Assembly (NCBI RefSeq): GCF_029867415.1
Contig: NW_026705398.1
Location: 186,001 to 250,000, forward strand
From: Vicia villosa
Lineage: Eukaryota > Streptophyta > Magnoliopsida > Fabales > Fabaceae
DNA length: 64,000 nt
Direction: 5' to 3'
Within the stretch, counting starts at the first letter, position 1, and every line of letters begins with the position of its first letter. The position numbers were made by a program, and so were the translations under genes. Positions 46,901 through 58,397 of the stretch are shown piece after piece. The notes under the pieces were generated by a model. That model saw nothing but the letters and a program-made list of their open reading frames with translations, made no database searches and was not told the origin of the DNA.

Positions 46901-47857
46901 TGTTAGCTGAAGATTTCGTTTGGGAAGAAATGTCCTTTGAAGGTTTGAAATCCGAAGGAGGTGGTTACTGATGACCATCTTTGAAGATAAAGAATGGCTA
47001 CTGATGGCCATGCTTCGAGAATGATGTTTAAGTTGAAACAAAGATAGTGAGCACTGAAGCTAAATTCGAGAAGAATGGTCTTTGAGACTTAGACGTTTTT
47101 TGCGAAATATGCAAAGTACTGAAGCTTAGCGTGTTTTCGTGGCATTCTCGATTATAATTATGTTGCCACGCGTTGAAGGAGGATTCAGGCGGGATGATTT
47201 GAATTTCGAAACAGTTTATGTAATCGCACGAAGACAGATGGCATCCCTGGATTTTCTGTGGGCAACGTGGCGTTAGATTAGTGTAGGACCGTTAGGGTCG
47301 AAACTAGTATAAATAAGGGTCTTAATGTTAGGATTCTGTGTGTTCATTTTGTACAAATCACTCACATATTGCTCAAGTATCAAGTGTTAAGAGAAAGAGT
47401 TCGCTGAGAAATGTACGCATGACACCAACACCAATTTAAATACATGTGTATTTTCCTTTATTCAAGTATCTTTCGATATTACTGCGTTTTCGTTTACTTT
47501 CTGTCATTTACATTCCTGCACTCTTTATTTTCATGTCATTTATCTTCGAAGCACTTAACTTTTCTGCACTTTAAGATTCTCGCACTTTTACAGTTTTTTT
47601 CTTATGTTTTATCTTTAACTTACCCTTTCGCTGATATTATATTTACGTGTATAACAAGGTTATTGCTAATCTTTATTTATTTGATCAAGTATTTCTTATT
47701 TCGAGACACACCAGTCATAGACATAATTCGAACTATCATGAATAACAACCTATTTGACTATGTCCTAGGATCAATCTAGTCGATCCTGCGAGTAACCAAA
47801 TCATATTTATCATAGTTTGGAAGACTAGCGGTTGTTTACTGGAAATCACCGTAAACA
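46901..47857 (+). repeat. 3' LTR of the PMD-bearing element
   Basis: 957 bp, about 98% identical by eye to 39,683-40,640, TATA box at 47,308. The sense strand holds a short ORF (47,444-47,779) that I do not regard as a gene. Confidence 0.93.
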
Positions 47858-50800
47858 AGACCATGGCATCCTTCATCTCAAAATCAAAATTAAAGTCTGA
47901 AGAAAAGGTTATTGAGATGCTGGCTATTTTATCCATTGATGTGTCTGGATATTGCTGACTATTGGATTATTCTGTTACTAACCCGAGTATTGTCAATTTA
48001 ACATTAAAGATGTTAACCAAGAACCATGAAGGATGATGTCACATCTGATGTTACAACATATCAAGATCTTCAGTTATTTTATGTATTTTCCAAGAACAGA
48101 AAGTATAAATGTGAAGAGGTAATCAGTCAGAATGACCTAGTGTGAGTAGCAAATTCTAACTGAAAAAGCTGGTAAGTACTTTGACGGGAGACTTAGTACT
48201 TATTAGGTTTAGAACCTGGATGCTGAGAAGAAGTTCTTACAACCATGAGTTCTCAATTATCTTCACACATCAAAGAATAAGGCAAGAGTCTCTGATGTGA
48301 GATACTGATTCTGTTAAATATCTTGATGGGAGCTGGATATTTACAAAGTATGTATAAAACAACTCAGACATGTATATTGAAGATTAATTTATGGTTATAC
48401 AATCATAGTTTCTTCTATTCCAAGTTACAGAATGTGGCAATCTGGATCTTGTGTAGCAAGCAAACTGAGGTTTCTGAACTTGGAATCTGTGGCAAATTCC
48501 AAATGAATGGAACTTCAAGGACGAACATCAAAGATGTCCTAAAGTTGTATATCTCAGGGGGAGTAAAAGAGTATGAAGATCAGCAAAGACAATGTTTTTT
48601 CTACTTCTATTCATTTGAAAAGTCTTTCAAAGACTAACCTTGAAGAAAGAAGAACAAAGTCACACAAAATCCTCAGAACATAACTCAAGTCATGTGTATT
48701 CCCAAAGACCAGCAAAGAATATTCTTTGCATTATCATCTGATGACATGAATTGATGGTGTGTATCACTTGTTCTGATCTAAGTACATGATCCAACCTATG
48801 CACGAGTCCACCTGGTGCAGTTTGTTCTCAAACAACATTCTTGATTAAGACTTTGAATGAAGTCCAGGTATGTTGTTTAAATTGCTCAGGATTATAGAGT
48901 CTTTTCGTTTTGTTTGAGTCTTGTTTGAGTCCCTCATGTTCTTCTTTCGAATATGATAAGTGTCTAGAGTCTAGGTTATGATTGTCTATTTGAGTCAATC
49001 ATAGGGTTTAAGGGTAGTATTCAGGCATTGCTAAGTCTGAGGTCATTCTTTACAACTGTTTGGTAAAGAATAAAGAGTCTTGTTTCAAGTCGTGAACGCA
49101 ATTCGTTTCTTGTGTTCCAAGTCCTCTATAGAGAAGAGTTATCTCTATGGATAGTCAAGAGTTTGTTTGAGTTCAGATGAACTTGTGTCTTAGGTATCAA
49201 CATCACAAAGAACATATTCCCTAGTAGAAGGACTGGGAATATAAAGAAGTTTGAAAAAGCAACATTATTGTCTAGAGTGGCAGTTTGTACATAATGTGGA
49301 TTAGAATGGGCATGTTCTGATCTGGATGTAAGTAATGTGTTCTGGCCATACACAATTACTTTAGTGATGAAGACTTCACTTAGTGAAGATGACTATGAAG
49401 ACAAAAGTTCTATGATCGGATCAACACAGCTAAGGATAAAGAAGAATCTCTTCTGTTCAAGGAGTATGTTAATCAATGTGTGAGATTGAAAAACACCTTA
49501 TCAAGAAGGACTTCAAAGTATCTTAAGCAGACCATGATCTGATTCAAACATGGTAGGGTTATGCTCAACAAAATTCCAGGAGTGGCAGTTCTGTTTGTTG
49601 AGATTGTGGCAACCTCTCTGTGTGTGATTTTAGTATCAAGGGGTCATCTGTTGATCATTTCTGAAGGAGATAAGTTCTTAGGCAAGGGTCTGTTGAAAAG
49701 AAAAGGGGAATGAAACTTGTGGAGAATACTGGTAGTACAAATGTCAGACACAATGTTATGACATTCTACTTTTGGTGTAAGTATTTATTGTGAGGAACAA
49801 ATTTGCTATAATGAGTGTGTTCAGCAGGATTGTTGAACAGAGGGTGCGGCTCTTGAAGATATGAAGATGTGTCTTATATTTTCCATTCATCATTTCAAGC
49901 TTATTCCGTCTGTGGGAGCTCAAACTATCTCGGATAGGGGGAGTAACTTCTTTTGTCAAGAGAAATTTCTTGGTTAAAAATACTTTTACATCATGAAGAA
50001 AATGTGATACTTTTGTCAGTTATTTGAATGGTTCAAGTTAACCATGTGCAACTGGTAACCACTATTCCTTCTCTACACTAATGAGGTAGTTGTGTGCTAA
50101 CAGTCTCAAGGTGTACAAAAACAACAGAAGACTATGTCTATGACAAGTGAGTAAGTAAGGAGACTGTTAATTGGTCCAAATGATGCTCTGTCTTAATCTT
50201 TTATGGAATCTTCGGCTATGTGCATGGAGGAAAGAAAAGTGACAATCTGACATAATGTCATGACATGTTTAAAGACATTGAATCTTCACAGTCAAACAAG
50301 GAAATTTGAATTGAAGTTTATCTACACATCAGCGGTCGGTGTAAAGTTCATTCAATGACTATGCATGCACTGGTAATTCAAGATAACTCCTATCAGAAAA
50401 ACAGTCAAAAACTGCTTTGGAAAGAGTAAAAGCTTTTGGAACTGTTTCCTAATTAACCATTGGACAAGACCAAAGACCTTCGTTATTTCCTATAATCTCC
50501 ATTTGCTATATAATAGCATCTTCGTGAATTACATAAATCAAACTCTCTCAAAATGTCGTTCGTGTGCGTTCTTGTGAGTCGAGTCTGGGTTTGGTATTAT
50601 GATAGGTTGTTGTACCAAAACCATCTCAGAAAAAGAAAAACACGGACTAGGGATGTTGATGGTCTCTACCATGGGTTTTTCTGAAATAACAACAAAGATG
50701 TTCCACTATATACAACCTTCAGTATATGAATCATTTTCGTTGTGATTTGTGATCTCAGTTATAAACACAAATTGTGATTTGTGTTCTGAGTTACAAGGAA

Positions 50801-51071
50801 TAATGGCAAGAATCCAGTCTTGGTTCTCTTGAGAACTCGAGCTAGGAGTGGATTTCTTGACACAGACAACAAGTATCTCCCAGGATTAATTGTTATATCC
50901 AATTGCAATATATGACATATTATCGGTCTTTGTCATATTATGGCTAAAAAGGGGGAGAGATACAGATGCTGATTTTTCTACTGAAAGCAAACATGACCAA
51001 GTCCTTGTTGTCTAAATTGCTGCTGATTATTACAAGAATAGTTTTAGCCAAAATAAGCCAAAGGGGGAGAT
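47858..51071 (+). mobile_element. copia element, internal region right of the nested insertion
   Basis: Continuation of 38,471-39,682. It shares 49,640-50,360 with the detached fragment at 1,741-2,600. 'ggctaaaaagggggagag' near 50,942 and the polypurine tract 'aaagggggagat' (51,060-51,071) precede the 3' LTR. No reverse transcriptase, integrase or other copia protein could be read in any frame, so this copy is either non-autonomous or fully decayed. Confidence 0.75.
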
Positions 51072-52282
51072 TGTTGATGCTCTGTCTTTCCTGTATTATT
51101 GTCTAATGTTTGGCTAAAACATATAATAGCAGCAAATGGTCATAATGTGAATTTAGAAAGTTTATAAAGAACAAAACAGGTACAAGCAAGATGTTAGATG
51201 GAATGTCATGACATCAACTCATGACATCGCGCCTGCAGAACTGGAAGAAAGATTCAGTTTGTACTTAACAGATACAGAATATTCTATGTGAATATTATGT
51301 AATCCTATGTGGCGCACATTTAAAGGTCAAAAGAATAATTGAAGAATCAAATCATAAGATTGAAGATTCGGGAGAATCAGATCAGAAGATTGAAGATTCA
51401 GCAGTTTCTAATTTAGGAAACTCAGGATTAAAAGATCGTATTTGTAGCAGAATATTTTCTGCATATTTGTAACAACCAGAGTGCTGCGATTTGTAAGCCC
51501 AAGTCCAATTGGGATCAGGTTATAAATAGGAAACTTTGTAACCTAGTTTAGTAAGCTAGCCAGCTTTTAGAAAGATGTAATCATTAGGGTTAGCCGTGTA
51601 GGTTTACCTTCCGGTTTGTGGGAAGGTCACTGATTTGTCCTTCTCAAAACCTGTAGGTTAGAGAAGTGATTGTCCTCACTCGAAACCTGTAGGTAAGAGT
51701 TGAGTATTGTAAGCTTGATTGAAGCTGTGAAGCAGATCAAGTATGTGTCCATTGTTAATTGTGTAAATAGTTGTTGCAGGGTAGTAACAGTTAGGTATCA
51801 CCAGGGAGTGAGCAGAGGTTTTCTTATCTTGGATGGAGTTCTGAGATAGAGATTGCATTGGGTAGTGACTAGGTAAACCAGAGGTTGTTTATCTGTAAAC
51901 CAGGGGTTGCTTATATAAAATAGTACTACTGATAGTGGAATCTTCTTCCTGGTTTGGTAGCCCCCAGAGTAGGTTTGTTAGAACCGAACTTGGTTAACAA
52001 TTAAATGTGTTATTTATCTTCTGCATTATTTGTCCAGTTATGAATGTTATGACTTTGTCTATAACATCAGGTTTAGAAGTGTTACTTGTTCCTATACAAA
52101 ACCATGTAAAATTATAATCTGGTTATGTATGCTGAACATGTGTGATCCCAGGTCTCATTGACTCTTTCCTAAGAGTAATCAAATAATGAGGGATCCTTAT
52201 ATTCTGCTTGTGCTACATTAATAACAGATCTGATGTCTTGACATCAGAATTGACATCCGAGTCTGTCATACCAGAATTTTCA
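51072..52282 (+). repeat. 3' LTR of the copia element
   Basis: 1,211 bp, partner of 37,272-38,470. It has an extra 13-base 'aactcatgacatc' near 51,217 and scattered substitutions. Ends ccagaattttca before the target duplication ataag. Confidence 0.92.
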
Positions 52283-54419
52283 ATAAGGGTTTGTATGATG
52301 ATAGGTTATAGTGGGGAATTGATTCTATGCTTTAATATCCATGTTTGTGTGAGAATTGAAATCTTGATGTTGTTACTGAATGTTGAAATTGACGAGTGAT
52401 TTGTTGAGTATTTGATGAGATTGATATGTGTTCTATTCCCGGATATCTATTTGATGCTAATGTTACACTTGAGAAATTGTGACTTAAAATAAGGTTTTGA
52501 TGTTTGGGAATGGGGTTTTTGGGATTTTTGATGTTGAATCTTGTATGCAGTAAAAATATGGGATTTTGGGGTTCTGTAACAGTGGGAACTGGTTCCCAGT
52601 TTGGGGGAACCGAGTTCCCGGATGATCTGTTGCCTAAAAATTGCATTTTAGTGGATGGGAACCGGTTCCCAGTTTGTAGGAACCGGGTTCCACTGAGTGA
52701 AATTGAATATTTTGTTTGAAACTTCAAAGAGCCATATCTTTTTACTCGGGTGTCCATTTGACGCGCCGTTTGGACTGTTAGAAGCTAAAATAAATTCCTA
52801 TCTTATAAAAATTGATTGAGAACCATTATAAAATTATTTAATATAAATTATACTTGTTGTACGTATTTGATTTGTATGAGTTGATAATGATGTTGTATGT
52901 TGGATGCAATTGGTTGTACGTATTCGACCCGTATGAGCTGATAATGATGCCTTGTGACGAATTTACAATGAATATGCTCTTATTAAGGAATATAATTAAT
53001 TGTGTCATGATATTAATTGATTTGTGTGCTATGAGGTTTGTTGTTATTATGATTAATTGATGTTTGAGTGTTGTGTTGACCAAGATGCTTATGAGGTTTG
53101 TATAGTTGGAAATGATTATACTTTGATATAACATGATGTATGCTCTTTACGAGGAATAGAAGTTGTTATGACGGGGATGATTATATGATGATACTTGTAT
53201 GATGATGATTATGTGCCGAAGAATGTGTGTTATATGAAACAAGTGATATTAAGCATGCCTTAATGCACATACATGTTATGTGAAATAAGTGTTGTAATGA
53301 TGATTTGTGTAATTGAGATGATGATATGATGTTGATGAATACATGAATTGATGATGTTACAATGATGTGTGTAATATGAAGTTTGCGATGAGGTATGAAT
53401 AAGACGATGTATTGACGTTGTTACGATGATGAAGAGATGGCCTATATTGGTGTTTATTGAAGGCTTATGCCTTGTGGTTGCATAGTTATTGCATTGTTGT
53501 TGTTTTGAACGGTTACGATGTCGCACTGTCGAGTCGCATAACATAGCATATATTAATGATGGCCTGAAAATGGCAAACATGATGGTCAATATTGGCAATT
53601 TTTATGAGATGGAGGTAATGCTCAACACGATGGCCTATATTGGCGAGTTTTTGAGACGGAGCCAATGCTCAACATGATGGCCTGTATTGGCGATTGGTAC
53701 CACATGCATATGCATAGTATTGAGTCACATATTGAGTTGCATTCTAGTCGTTGTGATGATGAAGTCTTTGCCATGATGTGTGAATGACATAGTTGCGAAT
53801 TTGAATTCATTGTTATGATTGGTTGATAACATTGTTGTTGTGATCTAAGTTGCATTGAGTTGAGAAGTGGTGAATTGCATATGATCTTATATATTTCTAT
53901 AATTATTATCATATGTTCCTTCATACTGTTTGATATCTCACCCCTTCTGTTTAAATGTTACCTCTACGTGGGTAACGTGCAAGTGATCCGCAATAGGCGA
54001 GGTTAGACGTCGTGCGTGTCGAGTCGGTGTCATGCTCTGATACGTAACACTTGGGGGGGATGAATTCTTATTTGTTTTGATTATTTAATTTTTGTTTTAT
54101 GTTGAAGATTTTGAGAGTAGTGTAGCTCTCTTTTATGTGAATAGTCATTGGAATTTTTTTTGATTAAATATGATGTTGAATAGCTATATTTCGTTTTCCG
54201 CTGTAATAATAAAGAAGTTGATTTTCTTGAAGGATTATAATGATGAGGTTGTCGGTTCATCCGAAGTGTGTTATGTATCCATGTTTTATAAACTTGAGCA
54301 TATGTGTTTTTAATGTTGATGGCGAAGTAGCATCCTATTCTTGATGTTTTGTATTGAAATTTTGAATTACTATGATTTATTTTATCAAATAAAATAGCGA
54401 TGGGGAATAGGGTGTTACA
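52283..54419 (+). repeat. 3' LTR of the outer element, second part
   Basis: Resumes at 'ataagggtttgtatgatgat', exactly where 37,271 left off, and aligns with 32,010-34,050. Contains palindromes gggaactggttccc (52,583) and gggaaccggttccc (52,657), 'ggtaccacatgcatatgcat' at 53,696 and 'gctctgatacgtaacacttg' at 54,034. It has an 85-base stretch (about 52,413-52,500) missing from the 5' LTR. Ends ggtgttaca. Confidence 0.88.
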
Positions 54420-54660
54420 ATATGTTTGTGGGCAACTGTGTTAAGAGTATCCTCACGTTCGAGGGACTTAACCATGTAATCATAAGGCAACAAGAGAGGT
54501 TACCATAAAGGTGAGTGAGTGCAAGTGTGTTGATTCAGATATTTTATCTTTGATTATTGGTTAGCTATGCACAATTTTATCTTGCCATACAATCCTATTA
54601 ACATACATCTAACAGTTAATAACGGTTTATAAGGTGCGGGAAGTACAAGAAGATAAGAAA
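54420..54660. repeat. Ogre/Tat-like LTR fragment, copy 3
   Basis: 'gagggacttaacc', 'aaaggtgagtgagtgcaag' and 'cttgccatacaatcct' match the order seen at 120-330 and 8,120-8,310. Confidence 0.6.
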
Positions 54661-54680
54661 CTAGAAGATAAGAAATCATA

Positions 54681-55298
54681 ATGGCGGAGGTTGATGGTGG
54701 AAAGTACAAGGTGAGAAATGAGAAGTTAAGAAACCAGAGCATAAGGAAGGAAGGAATAACATATGCGCAAGTCACAAAGAATGCAACAACATACCAACTC
54801 AGAGACAAGAATCAAAAGAGGAGCAATGAATATCAAAACGAAAGAAAAAAGGAAAGCTCGAGGATGTCATTAATGGTTAGCGAAGAAGAGATGGCATGGG
54901 CAAGGAAAGGTTTCATCGGATGTGTTCATAAAATAGAAGATATAGATGAACTCCAACAAAAATGCGTTGAAGAAGGTTTATTGACCATCAAGATTATCCC
55001 CATGGGAGGCGAAAAAGTCTTCATAAACGTTGATGAAGACGAAGACTTTAAAGAGCTGTTAAAGGAATCACAAGATTTTTTCCAAAAGTGGTTCAGCGCG
55101 ATAAGGGAATGGAAATCTAACGATACAGGAGGCGCACACTATATTTGGTGTAGAGTGTATGGGGTCCCAATTCATGCTTGGAGGAGGAAAATATTTGCAA
55201 CACTGACAACAATCTTTGGCAGAATCATTAAGCTTGATAGGGCAACCAAAAACATGGAAAGACTTGATGTGGCTCGAGTATACGTTCGTACTCGATAG
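54681..55298 (+). CDS. DUF4283-domain protein fragment (LINE ORF1-like)
   Basis: 205-residue ORF starting MAEVDGGKYKVRNEKLRNQS. The second half has the DUF4283 pattern: MAWARKGFIGCVHKIEDIDE, a FINVDEDEDFKELLKE segment and WCRVYGVPIHAWRRKIFATL followed by FGRIIKLDRATKNMERLDVA. DUF4283 proteins in plants are mostly the nucleic-acid-binding first ORF of LINE-type retrotransposons or captured relatives of it. The usual zinc knuckle and the endonuclease/reverse transcriptase ORF are absent, and the frame stops within the domain's end, so it is a remnant or a captured piece. No frameshift is visible within it. It abuts an Ogre-like LTR fragment on the left. Confidence 0.6.
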   Translation: MAEVDGGKYKVRNEKLRNQSIRKEGITYAQVTKNATTYQLRDKNQKRSNEYQNERKKESSRMSLMVSEEEMAWARKGFIGCVHKIEDIDELQQKCVEEGLLTIKIIPMGGEKVFINVDEDEDFKELLKESQDFFQKWFSAIREWKSNDTGGAHYIWCRVYGVPIHAWRRKIFATLTTIFGRIIKLDRATKNMERLDVARVYVRTR

Positions 55299-55580
55299 AG
55301 GACTCATCTTCAATACAAACAATCAGCTACAACAACTGCACCTCGCAACTTCAACCGATCCACATCATCACCAATGCTGCCATCCGAGTCTCACAATTAC
55401 ATTCTCCAACTACAAACATCCTCGATCCACATCTGCAGATCCTTCAACGTTGCAATCGAGCTTCAACGCAACAATACATGCAGCATCATCACGACTTCAT
55501 CAACAAACCTTCAACACGATCTGCACAACATAACAACAATATCCATCGTCATCATCAGACATCACTGATTGATGCATTCA
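55299..55580. other. CA-rich non-coding stretch before the solo LTR
   Basis: Rich in 'caacaa' and 'catcatca' phrases; the sequence resumes in the same style at 58,398 after the solo LTR, which shows it was one stretch before the insertion. The overlapping short ORFs are not supported. Confidence 0.5.
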
Positions 55581-56541
55581 TGTAACGCCCGGAAAAATAA
55601 TTATTTGCTTAATTTAGTCATTTGTGATGTTTATTGAATTTTTTCGCGTTTTGGAACGATTTAGTCGGTATTAGTTCGGGATAGCGGATCGATATTTAAT
55701 AGAAAATTTTAATATTTTTTGTATTAGAAATATCAATGAGTTAATATTTAGCGTTTTGAGAGTTTTCTGAGTATATGAAATTTTATCGTTGAAGTCGAAA
55801 TTGTTTTATTAAGTCGGTATATTAAAATGATCGGATTTTATTTCAATGGAATTTAAGCGGGAGTATTATTTTTACATTAAGTGTAGAAATGATATTGAGC
55901 TTAAATAACAGTATCGCGAAGTAATAATGGGTATATTTTAGTAGGCCCATTTGTGTGGTTAAGTGACTAAGAATAGTCTTATTTTGAAAATAGAAGTAGA
56001 GGAGTAAAATAGTGTTATCAGAACACAAAGAGGAAAAAGTAAGGTTTTGTGAAGAGGAGAAGAAGGAGACCAAAGTGTTGCTCACAAGTGCCATTTGCCC
56101 AAACTTCCATTGATTTTTCTTAGAGCTGCACTCAATCCAAGATAAGGGGAGATTCTTACTACCTAAATGGGAATATGATGGATTGTATGTGGGTTTAGGG
56201 TATAGATTGGTCATTGTGTTATGTTAATTTTGTTTCTGTCACTGTTTGAAATTGATGTTGCTGTTCATTGAAATTGGAAATTCTGTGAATAAAGTAAATA
56301 AGAATGGAAGATGGTGGGTAGGTGAGCATTGTCGGTCGACACATGTTGCAAGGGGCGGTCGGCACACTCATTAGGCAATACATTTGCGTTTTTCTTCCAG
56401 CTACTTGCTATGTGCTATTTCCATGAGGTGATGTAACTTGTTTTCACTTCTGTTTCGTGTTGTTCCCATTTTGTATTCTATTATTTTGTTTTACTTTGCT
56501 ATGTGCCCTATTTTGTTCCATATGGTTCACTAGTACTTAAG

Positions 56542-56600
<59 letters not shown>

Positions 56601-57292
56601 GGTATATATAATGAAAAGGGAATATAATTATGAAATAGAATATAATCACAATTAGAAATTGAATTGAGACACCCAATATGTAAACTAGTACTTAAGCTAT
56701 ATATAATAGTTTACTAGTACTGTTTTTGTTTTCCAGCTAGCGCAATATGTTCTATGACCTTGTTTTCATTGTTGTTTCACATGCTCTGTTTGGCTTCTAT
56801 GCTCATACTATTACTTGAGCTATACATATATATAATGGCATATTAAAATGGATATGAACTGCAAATTGTGAGATGAAAAATAGAAACATTAGGATACTAG
56901 AAGATTGGAAAATAGAATAGAAAAATAGTTGAATTGGAATTAATATAGTGTGATATTAATTGGTTGATTAAATTAATAGTTAAATTAAATTCAATAAGTC
57001 TATTTGATTGGAAAATACTCGGACTTTGATCAATTATTCGGTTTATCGGTAAATTACGGTATTTTGAGAATTTGACTGTAACTGTGTTTTGGTTGAATAT
57101 TTAAGTTGAGAATAATATATTGGTATGCCAATGATATTGTTTTGATAATTAACATTATTTCTAATTGAGTTAGATGATAATTCGAAGTCAATTCGGTTTA
57201 CTTGATATATTGGTATATTTATTTTGCGAATTGACCGAAAATGATAGTTTTGGTTTGGATGCTTTTGTTGCGAATAATGTTGTGATTGCCGA

Positions 57293-57337
<45 letters not shown>

Positions 57338-58397
57338 GCATTTTTCTGTGGGTAGCCTTATGGTATGAATCCTAGGGAATTTTGATACTGCAAATATGTT
57401 GCTATGAAGTTGATAATCTCGTTGTTAAGTTGTGTTGTGAGCCTTTGGCTAAAGTCGAGCGGTGTGATTGTTGATATGTGACTGTTGTTGTTATGTCGTT
57501 GTCGAGTTGTGGTTGTTGTATGTTGTCGCATAACATAGCATAACATAAAGTTGGCCTGGATTGGCAATGTTCTAAGTTTTAGCTAATGCTCATTAAAGTT
57601 GGCCTGGATTGACACGTTCTAAGTTGAAGGCTTTTCCTTATGCCTCAGAATTACTGGCAATGTTCTAAGTTGGGAGTTTTACTCTAATGGTACCACATGC
57701 ATATGCACAGTTGAGTCGCATTTGAGTCGTTGTCAGTTTTTGTTGGTTGAAGTTGTTGTTTAAGCATTGTGATGCTTATATGTTGACTTGTTGAAGATGC
57801 TTATATGTTGATATCATGACTATTCGTTGAGGACGTTATTTGTGTTGTTTTATATTGATGTTGTGTGAAGCGGTGATTCATTTATATTCTCTACCTAATA
57901 TATGGTTTATCATGATCCTATTTATATAGTTTGGTATCTCACCCTTTCTGTTTGAATGTTGCCTCTACGTGGGTAACATGCAGGTAACCTAGATGAGTAG
58001 CTGTTTCCGCTTATAGTCGAGTCTTGGTGTCATTTGCTCTGATACGTAGCACTCGGGGGAAAATGAACACTTACCTTATGTTGTCTTTGATTTATTGAAA
58101 CTTACGTTGTATTTGAGGATTTTGTTTGTATGGTTTCTTTTTATGATTCAAAAGATGCTATGTCTTATTTGATGAATCATTGTGAATCTGATGCATGTTT
58201 ATTCAGAAGTTAAGATTATGTTATGAAGTGTGTGTTTGTGAGTTATGTTCATTCCAATCCTGAAAGTGTTATGTATTGGTTTAAAAAGCATAACACGTGT
58301 ATGTTTATGTTGAATATGTGACATTCTGATTATGTTGAGAATTTCTATACTCTGATATTTTCCGCATAAATGCTTGGGGTAAAATTGGGGTGTTACA
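55581..58397 (+). mobile_element. solo Tekay-like LTR with 5-bp target duplication
   Basis: Starts tgtaacgcccgg, ends ggggtgttaca, 2,817 bp, flanked by attca on both sides (55,576-55,580 and 58,398-58,402). Contains a (TA)n array at 56,544-56,598, an (ATT)n array at 57,294-57,337, a GC-rich cassette with 'gtcggtcgac' at 56,331-56,378, 'ggtaccacatgcatatgca' at 57,689 and 'gctctgatacgtagcactcg' at 58,037. Nearest in sequence to the solo LTR at 28,929. Confidence 0.9.

Larger units (their letters stand above)
39683..47857 (+). mobile_element. non-autonomous Ty3/gypsy (Tat-type) retrotransposon carrying an antisense plant-mobile-domain gene
   Basis: Complete 8,175-bp element with LTRs of 958 and 957 bp, TG...CA ends, primer binding site, polypurine tract and a perfect agacc target duplication (39,678-39,682 and 47,858-47,862). 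Inside are a gag ORF on the plus strand (40,725-42,017, truncated) and, on the minus strand, a long multi-exon gene with a plant mobile domain (46,467 to 42,565). Protease, reverse transcriptase and integrase are absent, so it must have moved with borrowed enzymes. By eye the LTRs differ at about 18-20 of 957 positions (about 2%), pointing to a fairly recent insertion. It sits inside the copia element. Confidence 0.9.
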
